Assembly (NCBI RefSeq): GCF_020829645.1
Contig: NZ_JAIVFS010000007.1
Location: 1-64,000 of the forward strand
Reading direction: 5' to 3'
Length of the DNA: 64,000 nucleotides
From: Nostoc mirabile CHAB5784
GTDB lineage: Bacteria; Cyanobacteriota; Cyanobacteriia; Cyanobacteriales; Nostocaceae
Position numbers and translations under genes: made by a program. The notes under the pieces were generated by a model. The model saw nothing but the letters and a program-made list of their open reading frames with translations, was not told the origin of the DNA and searched no databases. Below are positions 18,337 through 26,920 of this stretch, one piece after another (the first letter of the stretch is position 1; each line of letters opens with the position of its first letter).

Positions 18337-18801
18337 TTAAAGAACTTTGTGAGTGTGAGAATGTTGTTTAACGTTGTCTTCTTTGGTGACAACTCTAGCG
18401 GCGTTTAACACCCGCTTGCGCTCAATGGAATACTTAAATTCGGTATAGTTTGTACCTAAGGGAATTAAAGATTTTGCAGATTCACGACGCTTGTAGGTAC
18501 GAGCTGCTGCAAATGCCCGTGGGACAAATTCCTCTCCAAACTGAGCCGACTCTGGGAAGCCATCTGGAAACAGTTGTGAATCGCCATCCAGCACAGATCC
18601 CAAAGTTGTTGCATGAGCCAGCTTATAAGAGGTAGGGATGCCCTTTAAGAGCGCTTCCAAAGCCGCAGAGGGAATCGGTTCTATAACTTCGATTTGATAA
18701 ACTTCTCCATCTTCTTTGACGAAGCAGGTTGCCAAGCCGATAACAATGTAATCATCGGTTGCTAAATCAGGGGCATTGGGATAGGAAATTGCGGTTGTCA
18801 T
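18337..18801 (-). CDS. Conserved hypothetical protein, cotranscribed with GST
   Basis: The 154-residue soluble protein has no motif I can name. Its composition is balanced, with an N-terminal acidic part (DLATDDYIVIGLATCFVKEDGEVYQIEVIEP) and a basic tail ending in a His-rich segment (KQHSHTHKVL). I took the ATG at 18801 (MTTAIS); an in-frame upstream start would add five residues. Tight coupling to the GST gene (6 bp) suggests a related stress or redox context, but this is inference only. Confidence 0.7.
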   Translation of the reverse strand: MTTAISYPNAPDLATDDYIVIGLATCFVKEDGEVYQIEVIEPIPSAALEALLKGIPTSYKLAHATTLGSVLDGDSQLFPDGFPESAQFGEEFVPRAFAAARTYKRRESAKSLIPLGTNYTEFKYSIERKRVLNAARVVTKEDNVKQHSHTHKVL

Positions 18802-19317
18802 CGGAAAATTTCTCAAAACTTAGAAATTGAATTTAGGGATTGGGGATTGGGGACTTGTACTGAGCGAACGCGAGTGCGTCTGGTAGAGAAGCCGTTGGTG
18901 CAGCCTCTCCAAGAGTTGTATTGGGGATTAGGGATTGGAGATTAGGATTGAGTGAAAGTGGGAAGTGAATTCTCCCCAGTTCCCAGTTCCCAGTCCCCAG
19001 TCTCCAATCCCCAATCCCCTCTTTAAGGAACAGCTTGTTGGCATTCTACCAATTTGTCGCTCTCACTACTTGACTAGCCTTTGAGATTGACATCTGCTAT
19101 TTCTGGAATTCACCCTGGGGATGAAGTATTCATGATTAGGTTTGAGGATCAATTGTTTATCTAGGGGGTAGATTTCTCTTGTGCGGCTAGGTTAAGTTCT
19201 CTCTTGAGTGGCTTTACTGTAACCCTAATTACTTTAAAAATAGACATAGTAGTAAAACCACTAGCAGACAAAAACTAGAATTGGATTCCACAAAACACGG
19301 ATTTAGTATAGGTAAAT
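18802..19317. other. Repeat-rich intergenic region between divergent genes
   Basis: GGGGATT heptamers (18835-18855) and their complements (CCCCAGT, CCCAGTT; 18975-19015) bracket a dispersed palindromic repeat (18860-18920). The rest (19020-19317) is AT-rich and probably carries the promoter of the TPR gene. No gene seen. Confidence 0.5.
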
Positions 19318-20079
19318 ATGAATATTCACTCATTTTTAGCTGATGGTGACCAGCAAAGTAGCAAATGTAAAATCGTTTCAAATATTACACATAAAGCCCA
19401 AGCACAGAGGAAAAATGACAGTGGCGAATCTGTTTTAGGCGATCGCTACTTACGCTCTTGTGCTTTGAGGTCGGCTCAACAAGGAGATTATACTGAGGCG
19501 ATCGCACTTTTAAGCCAACTAATTTCCTGCCATCCCCACAATGCCATTGATTACAACAACCGGGGGCTAATTTATTTCCAAAGTGGTGAAACGCAAAAAG
19601 CGCTTGACGACTATAATACCGCCCTCAAACTTAATCCCTATCTGGCTAGTGCTTATAATAACCGGGCAAATTACTACGCGGCTTGTGGAGAATTCGCAGC
19701 AGCACTTGCCGATTACGATCAAGCGATTGATTTGAATCCTCGCCATGTTCGGGCGTGGATTAATCGAGGCATTACCTGGCGTGATTTGGGGCAATATGAG
19801 GAGGCAATTGAGAATTTTGAGGTAGCACTGCTTTTCGGTCAACTAGAAGGTCATATCTGGGCTGAACGCGGCAGGACTTACCATCTTTGGGGCAACTCGA
19901 ATTGTGCGTTAACGAAGCTTGCCGTTCGCGTAGCGTCTCGTAGAGAAGGCATCGCTGATTATCGTCGTGCCCTCACTCAACTGCCTTCTCTCGACAACAG
20001 TAAGGATATTACTGGTTATCGCTTGCGTTTACAACTCGAAAATTGGCTAAACGAGTTGCTATCTGAATCAGCGTCCTAG
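19318..20079 (+). CDS. Tetratricopeptide-repeat protein with an in-frame palindromic-repeat insert
   Basis: The 253-residue protein has about four TPR units between residues 55 and 220 (AIDYNNRGLIYFQSGETQKALDD; ASAYNNRANYYAACGEFAAALADYDQAIDLNP; RAWINRGITWRDLGQYEEAIENFEVAL), a protein-interaction scaffold. Residues 198-212 (LTKLAVRVASRREGI) are encoded by a 45-bp palindromic dispersed repeat at 19909-19953 that splits a TPR helix pair (NCA | ADYRRAL) without breaking the frame. There is no signal peptide. The function is unknown. Confidence 0.85.
   Translation: MNIHSFLADGDQQSSKCKIVSNITHKAQAQRKNDSGESVLGDRYLRSCALRSAQQGDYTEAIALLSQLISCHPHNAIDYNNRGLIYFQSGETQKALDDYNTALKLNPYLASAYNNRANYYAACGEFAAALADYDQAIDLNPRHVRAWINRGITWRDLGQYEEAIENFEVALLFGQLEGHIWAERGRTYHLWGNSNCALTKLAVRVASRREGIADYRRALTQLPSLDNSKDITGYRLRLQLENWLNELLSESAS
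19909..19953 (+). repeat. 45-bp palindromic repeat inserted in frame in the TPR gene
   Basis: The sequence has the core of the dispersed Nostoc-type repeat (GCCGTTCGCGTAGCGTCTCG, then AGAGAAGGC) also seen in intergenic DNA at 16496-16530. It is exactly 15 codons long, so the host gene stays open. Confidence 0.7.
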
Positions 20080-20305
20080 TTGGTAGATTAGTTCTTCTGG
20101 GGGATTCAAAATTCAAAATAAATTATTAAATTTTGAATAGGAGTTTAGTGACGCTGTATCGCTAATGACTAATAGATGATAGCTACATAGCTATTCAAAA
20201 ATTAGCTATTAACCATTATTTATTAGCAATAATATAAATTAACACCCGGTTTATACGTAGCCTGAATCACAAGAAACTTAAATAATCCCAAATTCGCTAT
20301 TTGTC

Positions 20306-20716
20306 TTAGGGTGATGACTCTGTTTGTTCATCTTCTCGGCGATCAGGATTCATCAACACGACCCGACGTTGATTAGGATCAAATCGGTATCCTTGTTGTT
20401 GCATAATACTTTTAGTTTGCTGAGGATCGAAGTTACGGCTAAATTCCACCTGCAAACCATTGACATGTCCTTCCATCAGCTTGACTTCAGTACTAATTTC
20501 GCGCAACTTTTCTTGCTGTGACCAATGATAAGGCAAAAGTTGTGATAAGGCAGATGCTGCAACGGCTGTAATCACAACATTAACCGCTATTTTGGCTGTG
20601 CTTTCCAGAGCCATCACCTGGTAAGAACGTTGGCGAAGATGCCGCTTTGGTCGAGGAATGACCCGGCGTTTTTGTATAGGTTGTAACGGTGGTCTGGAGG
20701 GTTGAATCGCGTTCAT
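20306..20716 (-). CDS. Hypothetical single-pass membrane protein with short coiled coil
   Basis: The 136-residue protein has a Pro/Arg-rich basic N-terminus (about 1-35), one hydrophobic segment (about 42-62, AKIAVNVVITAVAASALSQLL), then a predicted coiled coil (EKLREISTEVKLMEGHVNGLQVEF) and an acidic tail. The plan resembles small bitopic proteins of cell-envelope complexes such as FtsL-like proteins, but I see no diagnostic motif. The basic N-terminus should be cytoplasmic. Confidence 0.7.
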   Translation of the reverse strand: MNAIQPSRPPLQPIQKRRVIPRPKRHLRQRSYQVMALESTAKIAVNVVITAVAASALSQLLPYHWSQQEKLREISTEVKLMEGHVNGLQVEFSRNFDPQQTKSIMQQQGYRFDPNQRRVVLMNPDRREDEQTESSP

Positions 20717-20967
20717 GATGCTAAAAAATAACCTCGCTGAGTGAAGGGAAGCACTGTAAAAGCTCTCTGGCGCTAATTACTGCTGATTTAGCTGTCATAT
20801 TACTTCATTTTTTTAAAATAACTACAAGTGTTGCACCAGTTAAAAAATAACCTGGCTTACGCAAGTGCCAGTTTCCTAGATACTTGTGGCATAAAGCCAC
20901 AAGTATCTGGAAATTGCACCCCGTACTGCCAGGATTATTAGCTTTTTAACTGTGTCACATCAGAGCC

Positions 20968-21099
20968 TTATTTGTAAAGTTCTGTGGCTAATCGCCAAGC
21001 GAGAACTCCGGGGATCAATGCTACAACTAGAGCGATGTAGACTTGAGTATCTGAGATGGAAGATATCTGAGCGATGTACAGAGTATCTAAGATAGGCAT
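20968..21099 (-). CDS. psaM: Photosystem I reaction centre subunit XII (PsaM) with N-terminal duplication
   Basis: The C-terminal part SDTQVYIALVVALIPGVLAW and RLATELYK is the PsaM single-helix subunit of photosystem I. It has 43 residues against about 31 for usual PsaM. After MPI an extra 12 residues (LDTLYIAQISSI) repeat the following SDTQVYIALVV at DNA level (AGATACTC..TACATCGCTC occurs twice). AGGAGG eight bases upstream of the ATG at 21099 fixes the start; there is no ATG between the copies. The helix itself is intact, so the protein probably still inserts in thylakoids. Confidence 0.85.
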   Translation of the reverse strand: MPILDTLYIAQISSISDTQVYIALVVALIPGVLAWRLATELYK

Positions 21100-21256
21100 G
21101 GCTGAAAACCTCCTAACCTGAATAGATTTTGAACAGTTCGTTTACTACTTTTCCTTGTTTTGCCAAGATTGGGGAATATCTTGTTACAAGATGCAACAAA
21201 AGCAGTTATTAATCAGTAGTCCTTAGTGATTCTTTATTAAAAAAATTCATAAAACT

Positions 21257-22525
21257 ATGGATTTGTATTTGGGTATCGACTTTGGCACCTCTGGCGCACG
21301 CGGTATGGTGATTGACGAGGAAGCTAGCATCCAGGCACAGGTGCGATATCCCTTCCAGGACTCACCAGCCGCCGTTACGCCCAAAATTTGGCAGGAGGCT
21401 TTGTTTATGCTGGTGGAACAAATACCTAACCAATTGCGGCGAGAAATTAAAGCGATCGCAATTAATGGTACTTCTTCCACCGTCTTGCTGGTCGATGCTG
21501 CTGGCAATCCAACAGATGCACCATTGCTGTACAACGATGCGCGGGGATCATTGGTGCTAGAGCATTTGAGGAGTATCGCACCCCCTAATCATACCGTGTT
21601 GAGTGCCACCTCCAGCCTGGCCAAGCTTTTGTGGATGAGGCAATTACCCTCTTTTAGTGAAGCTAGATATTTCCTGCATCAAGCAGATTGGCTAGCGTTT
21701 CTCCTACATGGACAGTTGGGTATTAGCGATTACCATAATGCTTTAAAGCTGGGTTATGACGTGGAAGAGTTGAAATACCCAGAATGGCAAGAATTGTTGC
21801 AAATACCGATTCAGCTACCCAAAGTTTTAACTCCTGGGACTCCCATTGCCGAATTGCTTCCTGAAATTGCGGACAAGTTCGGTTTCCGGCGTGATTGTCT
21901 GGTGTGTGCAGGTACAACTGATAGTATTGCTGCTTTTCTCGCTAGTGGGGCAAAATTACCTGGTGAAGCCGTGACTTCCCTTGGTTCAACGTTGGTACTA
22001 AAGTTGTTAAGTCGTACCCGTGTAGAAGATGCCAGATATGGGATTTACAGCCATCGCTTGGGGGATTTGTGGCTGACTGGTGGTGCTTCTAATACTGGAG
22101 GTGCAGTACTAAAGCAATTTTTCACAAACGCTGAGTTAGAAAGCCTTAGCCGTGAGATAGATGCATCAAAAGCCAGCGAGTTAGATTATTATCCGTTGTT
22201 GAAGGTAGGCGATCGCTTTCCGATTAATGATCCAAATTTACCTCCACGTTTGGAACCACGCCCAGATAACCCAGTGGAATTTTTGCATGGGTTGTTAGAA
22301 AGTATTGCCCGCATAGAAGCGCGAGGGTATGAATTATTACAGCAAATGGGCGCGGATAAATTGAGCCGTGTTTATACTGCTGGCGGTGGCGCGGCGAATG
22401 AAACTTGGGCTGCGATTAGGGCGCGTCATTTGCAGGTTCCTGTAGTAGCGTCAGTGTACACAGAAGCAGCTTACGGAACGGCGCTGCTGGCGATGGGAGG
22501 CGGAAGAAGGGGTGAACAAGAGTAA
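21257..22525 (+). CDS. FGGY-family carbohydrate kinase (probable D-ribulose kinase)
   Basis: The 422-residue kinase has the ATP-grasping N-terminal motif LGIDFGTSGARG (residues 4-15), the sugar-binding region AINGTSSTVLLVD, a catalytic-Asp region CAGTTDSIAAF and C-terminal GGGAANETWAAIRA. It is shorter than typical xylulokinases (about 480-500) and resembles the cyanobacterial/plant group for which D-ribulose kinase activity has been shown. D-ribulose is therefore the likeliest substrate, but xylulose cannot be excluded. It is monocistronic and divergent from psaM. Confidence 0.8.
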   Translation: MDLYLGIDFGTSGARGMVIDEEASIQAQVRYPFQDSPAAVTPKIWQEALFMLVEQIPNQLRREIKAIAINGTSSTVLLVDAAGNPTDAPLLYNDARGSLVLEHLRSIAPPNHTVLSATSSLAKLLWMRQLPSFSEARYFLHQADWLAFLLHGQLGISDYHNALKLGYDVEELKYPEWQELLQIPIQLPKVLTPGTPIAELLPEIADKFGFRRDCLVCAGTTDSIAAFLASGAKLPGEAVTSLGSTLVLKLLSRTRVEDARYGIYSHRLGDLWLTGGASNTGGAVLKQFFTNAELESLSREIDASKASELDYYPLLKVGDRFPINDPNLPPRLEPRPDNPVEFLHGLLESIARIEARGYELLQQMGADKLSRVYTAGGGAANETWAAIRARHLQVPVVASVYTEAAYGTALLAMGGGRRGEQE

Positions 22526-22703
22526 TTGTGTAACAATCTTTTCGTAGGTATTTCGTAAATCAGTATCTATCCCAGTGACAATCAACATATCTCGGCCGAT
22601 ACTAGGATGATTAGATACCGGACTATAGATTCCAGGTTTATGATCTGGGCAGCTATTCGGGGATGGGTGCTTCGCAGCAAGCGAATGTCATCTGTCCCCT
22701 TTA

Positions 22704-23420
22704 TTAATTACTGGTGTGAGTTTTAACTAGCCTGCATTCCGATACCTGGCACTGTTCCAAAAGTGTGAGTTGACCAGGTGAGCATTTGTGCTTACCCTTA
22801 TTTCGGCTAATTTTATGGCCAGCCAGCAACTTACTTCCCCAGCAAGAAAGTTTGGCTGGTTTTGCTTTCGGTTTATACCTTTGACAAAACCCCCGATATT
22901 TTTTGGCACATTCATCTAATGTTTTACCCAGTTCTAGAAAAGCCGGATGCCATTGAGTCAATCCATCAACAGTCAATTGGTCATAACTGCCGTAATTACT
23001 GAAATCGTAGAAAAAACTGCGTCGCATTTGAGCAGCTTTGGGATTGCCATGAATGTAGCGTAGAGTATTTAATGCTCGCTTAGTATCCGTGGGTGGAAAC
23101 CCACAGCTATAATATCTCGCCTCCCAAAAGTGCCCTGTGCGATTGAGCATCCGATTAAAGCACATGGCTGTGTACCAATTGAGAAAATGCATGATTTTAG
23201 GCAAATCTTCTGGGGTAGCTGGTTCTATGAGATAGTGGACGTGGTTCGACATGATGCACAACGCATAAAGTTTGAAGCCATATTTGTCCAAACCTTTTTT
23301 GATCGCATATAAGAAGACTTCGCGGCATTCCCGCCGCGCCAAGTTAAATTCGCGGTTGTTGCAGCGCGTAGTAATGTGGTAAGAAAATCCTGCTGACAAA
23401 TTTCTTTTCTGGCGGGTCAT
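22704..23420 (-). CDS. REP-associated tyrosine transposase (RAYT; Y1 HUH family)
   Basis: The 238-residue protein has the N-terminal strand SYHITTRCNNREF, the HUH motif IMSNHVHYLIEP (His60 and His62) and the catalytic-Tyr region TLRYIHGNP (Tyr122). These define the single-strand transposases thought to mobilise REP palindromes in bacteria. The frame is intact with a basic Lys-rich tail. Small palindromic elements abound in this genome, but I cannot show that any of them is its substrate. Confidence 0.85.
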   Translation of the reverse strand: MTRQKRNLSAGFSYHITTRCNNREFNLARRECREVFLYAIKKGLDKYGFKLYALCIMSNHVHYLIEPATPEDLPKIMHFLNWYTAMCFNRMLNRTGHFWEARYYSCGFPPTDTKRALNTLRYIHGNPKAAQMRRSFFYDFSNYGSYDQLTVDGLTQWHPAFLELGKTLDECAKKYRGFCQRYKPKAKPAKLSCWGSKLLAGHKISRNKGKHKCSPGQLTLLEQCQVSECRLVKTHTSN

Positions 23421-23540
23421 TTAAGTTATACCAAGTTGTCAAACTTAACAGGCGGATTGCTAATTATCGGCTACGTTCTTTCACATCTTGAAAATAACGA
23501 TACCGTTGCGTCAATTCTACGTTCTTTTACATCTTGACAA

Positions 23541-23661
23541 TAGACCTCTTGCATAAATCAAAAATAAGAACCCCACCCCGCCAAAGCTACGCTTTGTCTC
23601 CCCTCCCCGCAAGCGGGGAGGGGTTGGGGGTAGGGTGTTAGGGACTTTTGCAAGAGGTCTA
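23541..23661. mobile_element. MITE-like element, family VII (TIR TAGACCTCTTGCA)
   Basis: A 121-bp element has perfect 13-bp inverted repeats at 23541-23553 and 23649-23661. The interior is the same GC-rich cargo (GAACCCCACCCC, GGGGAGGGG hairpin) as in family I. No target duplication is obvious. Confidence 0.65.
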
Positions 23662-23730
23662 ATGATATATAGCGCTTCTAGATTGAGTCCAATACAGACC
23701 TAACCCCCAGCCCCTTAAGAGCAAGGGAAG

Positions 23731-24150
23731 CTACGGTATACACACAAGTCGGAAAAACTTCATTCACCAAAGATTTGCAGTGCGTTACGCTGGCGTGACA
23801 AAGCTAAATTGTTGCAATCATGGCGATGCCTGCGGTGGGCTACGCCAACGCATTTGTTATTTGAGCGAACTCATTTGTTATTTCGGCGAACGCATTTGTT
23901 ATTTCGGCGAACTCATTTGTTATTTCGGCGAACGCATTTGTTATTTCGGCGAACGCATTTGTTATTTCGGCGAACTCATTTGTTATTTCGGCGAACGCAT
24001 TTGTTATTTCGGCGAACGCATTTGTTATTTCTGTGAACTCATTTGTTATTTTGGCGAACTCATTTGTTATTTTGGCGTTTCCATAACGCACTCTACGAAA
24101 CAACTAGAAGAGTTGAAACCTATGCTGTCATACTTGTGTGTACACCGTAG
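23731..24150. repeat. Inverted-repeat-bounded segment with an 11-unit 21-bp tandem array
   Basis: Outer inverted copies of CTACGGTATACACACAAGT (23731-23749) and ACTTGTGTGTACACCGTAG (24132-24150) enclose eleven 21-bp units (CATTTGTTATTTCGGCGAAyk) at 23851-24081. A third copy of the terminal sequence, in the first orientation, lies at 24195-24213. The units are open in several frames on both strands only because 21 is a multiple of three; I see no RBS and do not call a gene. Confidence 0.7.
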
Positions 24151-24593
24151 TGCAAGGGAAGGGGAGTAAGATTCAAAGCTTCTCTCCTGAAAGGCTACAG
24201 TGTACACACAAGTCGAATTACCCCCCTTAGTCCCCCCGATATATTGGGGGGAAACAGGAAATCTAGTTCCCTCCCCTTTATAAGGGGAGGGTTAGGGTGG
24301 GGTGATTTGCAAACTGAAAACTCCTATTATTGCTTTGGCGTTACTGAATCAAGGCATGATTCTTATAGTGTGGGCAACATGAGCGCCCCGATATACAAGG
24401 GACGCTCATGTTGCCCGTCTCACAAAACTAACAAAATCATCCCGCAAATATGCAACGCCATTGCTTTCTTTCATTGACAGTTAGTAGCCTATCCTGATTC
24501 TGGAAAAACCTTCGGGTATTTTATAAATGCAGATGAATGCCTGACGGCAGTAGGCTGCTTTAATAACAGCAAGCGGAACATGGAGACAAAAAA

Positions 24594-25274
24594 GTGCAAA
24601 TCACTAAGCGCAATGTTGAATTAAGAGTAGATGGCAGCTTAATGCGTGTTTATGTTGCGGCTCCCAAAGCAGCAGGAAAATACCCTGGTATTGTCTTCTA
24701 CAGTGATATTTATCAGTTAGGTGATGCAATGATTCGTCTAGCTAACTACTTAGCAGGATACGGCTATGTAGTAGCAGCCCCAGAAATTTTTCACCGAATA
24801 GAGCCAGTTGGTTTAGTAATTGAGCCAGACGATCTTGGACGGATGCGGGGTAATGACGATGCTTGTCGAACCTCCGTAGCTGATTATGATGCCGATTGCC
24901 TTGCTGTAATTGAATTTCTGAAAGGAGAAAGTGCGGTTTCTCCAAATCAAATAGGCACTCTCGGCTTTTGTATTGGTGGACATTTAGCTTTCGGCGCAGC
25001 ATTTCAAAACGAAATTCGGGCTGCGGTTTGCTGTTACCCTACTGGTATTCCCAGTGGTAAACTGGGTAAAGAGGTAGCCGATACAATCCAGAGGGTAAGT
25101 GAAATCAAAGGCGAGATGCTAATGGTGTTCGGTACTCTTGACCCTCATATACCAGAGAGCGATCGCCAAACCATAATAAGAGCAATTGAGAACTGTGCTT
25201 TTAGCACTGGAAAGGGGTATTCTCTTAAAACTTCAGTTACTTCTCGCCCAAGAGCAGTGTTAACGCTGGGATAA
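24594..25274 (+). CDS. Dienelactone hydrolase family protein lacking the C-terminal catalytic region
   Basis: The protein begins as a normal dienelactone hydrolase: nucleophile Cys126 in GFCIGGH and Asp183 in FGTLDPHIP of the Cys-Asp-His triad. After RQTIIRAIEN (residue 200) the last 26 residues (CAFSTGKGYSLKTSVTSRPR...) are unlike the family, and the catalytic His of the usual HAF-type segment is missing. The family is typically about 240 residues; this is 226. The start is GTG at 24594 with GGAG upstream. The 3' end has been replaced or frameshifted, so activity is doubtful. Confidence 0.75.
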   Translation: MQITKRNVELRVDGSLMRVYVAAPKAAGKYPGIVFYSDIYQLGDAMIRLANYLAGYGYVVAAPEIFHRIEPVGLVIEPDDLGRMRGNDDACRTSVADYDADCLAVIEFLKGESAVSPNQIGTLGFCIGGHLAFGAAFQNEIRAAVCCYPTGIPSGKLGKEVADTIQRVSEIKGEMLMVFGTLDPHIPESDRQTIIRAIENCAFSTGKGYSLKTSVTSRPRAVLTLG

Positions 25275-25605
25275 TAGCGTCAACGGTATCCCAAATACGG
25301 TACATCCATTTTTAGAGTTCAAACACCTTCTGAGGCTGTATTCGCGTAGAACCATCATTTTTAAGAGTGCTTTTAATCTGCAAACAGTAGTTCGATGTTG
25401 CCACTAAGTAAAAAACAATTTGTATGAACACTAAAAAATACTGGATTTTTTGATCCCAAGCTTTGGATAAATTTGGATTTTTCATCATAACTCTTGATAA
25501 GATTCGCTTTTTTTAATTCTATAAAGCCATAGCTCAAAAGGAATTAGATGAGAAGAGAATCTGCACAAACATGATAGTTCTAGTGGCGGCTCAGTTAAAA
25601 ACTTC
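25275..25605. other. Intergenic, nothing recognised
   Basis: This AT-rich stretch lies between convergent genes. I see no gene, no clear hairpin with a T-run and no known repeat. Confidence 0.4.
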
Positions 25606-26280
25606 TTAATCAGTTTCTAACGCATTGATAATTCGTTCAACATCACTGAGAGAATTAATTAAGTGCCAGTGAATAGCTTCAGTTAGTTGAGATTGGTTTT
25701 GCTCAAGGATAGCTTGAAACATATTCAAGTGAATTGGGTGTTGTCCTAGTGATATATTGAAATTTAGTTGGGGAATCCAAATTTTGAAGAATTCTATATA
25801 ATCTTGTCTATATCGCTCGACTAAAATTCTTGTAGTTTCGTCAGGATGGGCATTCATGATGCGTGTGTGAAGATACTCATCCAAAAGGAGCATTAATACA
25901 CTATCCTTTTGATGCGATGCCATTTTATAAAGATAAAAAACCTCTTGAAAACTATCTAAATCTTTCTGGTTAACAATATCTAAAAAATATTTACTTGCTG
26001 ATTTTTCATGCTGAAATCTGATTTTCAATCGCTGCGAAAATTGTCCAATAGAATATTGTGGAAAGTATTCAAGTATAGGGTTAGATAAAGCTTTGGCGAA
26101 CTCGACTCTAAGAGAGGGATTAGGGGCGATTTTTCCGGTTTCAATGTCTACTATTGTTCTCCGAGACGAAAAACACACTTGAGCTAATTTCTCTTGTGAG
26201 CAATTTTTGAGGTTTCGCACATTTTTTAATATGCGTCCATAGGCTTTCTTTGTTAACCTATCATTTGACAAGCCATCCAT
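25606..26280 (-). CDS. XRE-type HTH regulator with a C-terminal FCD-like helical domain
   Basis: Residues about 10-65 form an XRE helix-turn-helix (SQEKLAQVCFSSRRTIVDIETGKIAPNPSLRVEFAKAL). The remaining about 150 residues are all-helical, with FHxxI-like LLLDEYLHTRIMNA and a C-terminal HLNMFQAILEQNQSQLTEAIHWHL. This recalls the metal/ligand-binding FCD domain of GntR/FadR regulators (D...H, H, H pattern). XRE plus FCD is an unusual pairing. I chose ATG at 26280; GTG at 26304 would add eight residues. It is transcribed alone, toward the hydrolase relic. Confidence 0.65.
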   Translation of the reverse strand: MDGLSNDRLTKKAYGRILKNVRNLKNCSQEKLAQVCFSSRRTIVDIETGKIAPNPSLRVEFAKALSNPILEYFPQYSIGQFSQRLKIRFQHEKSASKYFLDIVNQKDLDSFQEVFYLYKMASHQKDSVLMLLLDEYLHTRIMNAHPDETTRILVERYRQDYIEFFKIWIPQLNFNISLGQHPIHLNMFQAILEQNQSQLTEAIHWHLINSLSDVERIINALETD

Positions 26281-26662
26281 AGCTATTCTCGCTCGAATAC
26301 ACACGCCAGATTGTTCTTTAATTTATCAAACGCGAAAAGGCAGATTTACTAAATGAGCAGTTTTTCTGCACAATCAAGATGCCTGCGGAGATATCGGCAA
26401 GAACGGACATATAGTTAAGTTTTATTTCATTACTAAAATGCTACAACAGCACTTCCTAGATTTCCTTATGTCAAGAAGATAGCCTAACCGCCCCAAACCT
26501 CCATCTTGCGTGGACAATGCACTGAGTATTTAATCATGCTTATCAGTGACCGTGGCTGTAACCCTGATTCGGTCGTAAGAATATAACTAATTTTTATTGG
26601 CTGCAACGGCTAGGAGCTAACAGGGGCAGGGAACCACGGTTGAATAAAGTTGGGGAGAGGCT
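26281..26662. other. Upstream region of the XRE regulator; no gene
   Basis: The minus strand near 26620-26720 encodes a Pro-rich tail (KLVYFDVPDLFVEPLPNF) in a frame different from the GxxExxY fragment, probably debris of the same or another gene. Nothing else is recognised. Confidence 0.35.
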
Positions 26663-26860
26663 CTACAAACAGGTCAGGAACATCAAAATAGACCAGTTTT
26701 GGGCTGGATGAAGTGATTTTGACACTTCCTCCAAAAACCCTGGCTCCAACACCCTATGCACCTCAATCGCCGCCCCAATCACCTCGCCCGTAAGCCGATT
26801 CATTTCCTCTCCTACCTCTCTTCCCTCCGCGTTCTCTGCGCCTCTGCGGTTCGTTTCCAT
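26663..26860 (-). pseudogene. Truncated GxxExxY-type (PD-(D/E)XK-like) protein
   Basis: The first about 45 codons read METNRRGAENAEGREVGEEM and then NRLTGEVIGAAIEVHRVLEP, the hallmark N-terminus of the GxxExxY family (about 125 residues). After PGFLEEV the sequence diverges (SKSLHPAQNWS) and stops, so the conserved core is missing. The NRRGAENAE prefix comes from a widespread dispersed repeat. It is divergent from valS. Confidence 0.65.
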
Positions 26861-26920
26861 ATAAACCCTCTCTCCAACCCTGTGGCAAAATTTATTAGAG
26901 TCCTTCCTTAGTTTTCCCGC

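Noticed and set aside
22704..23420. Link between the RAYT transposase and the MITE families
   Set aside because: RAYT enzymes act on single-strand REP hairpins without target duplications, whereas several of these elements have inverted ends and 5-11 bp duplications, which needs a different transposase type.
23780..24169. Open frames on both strands over the CATTTGTTATTTCGGCGAA array
   Set aside because: Same arithmetic effect of a 21-bp period; three frames read equally well and none has a start signal.
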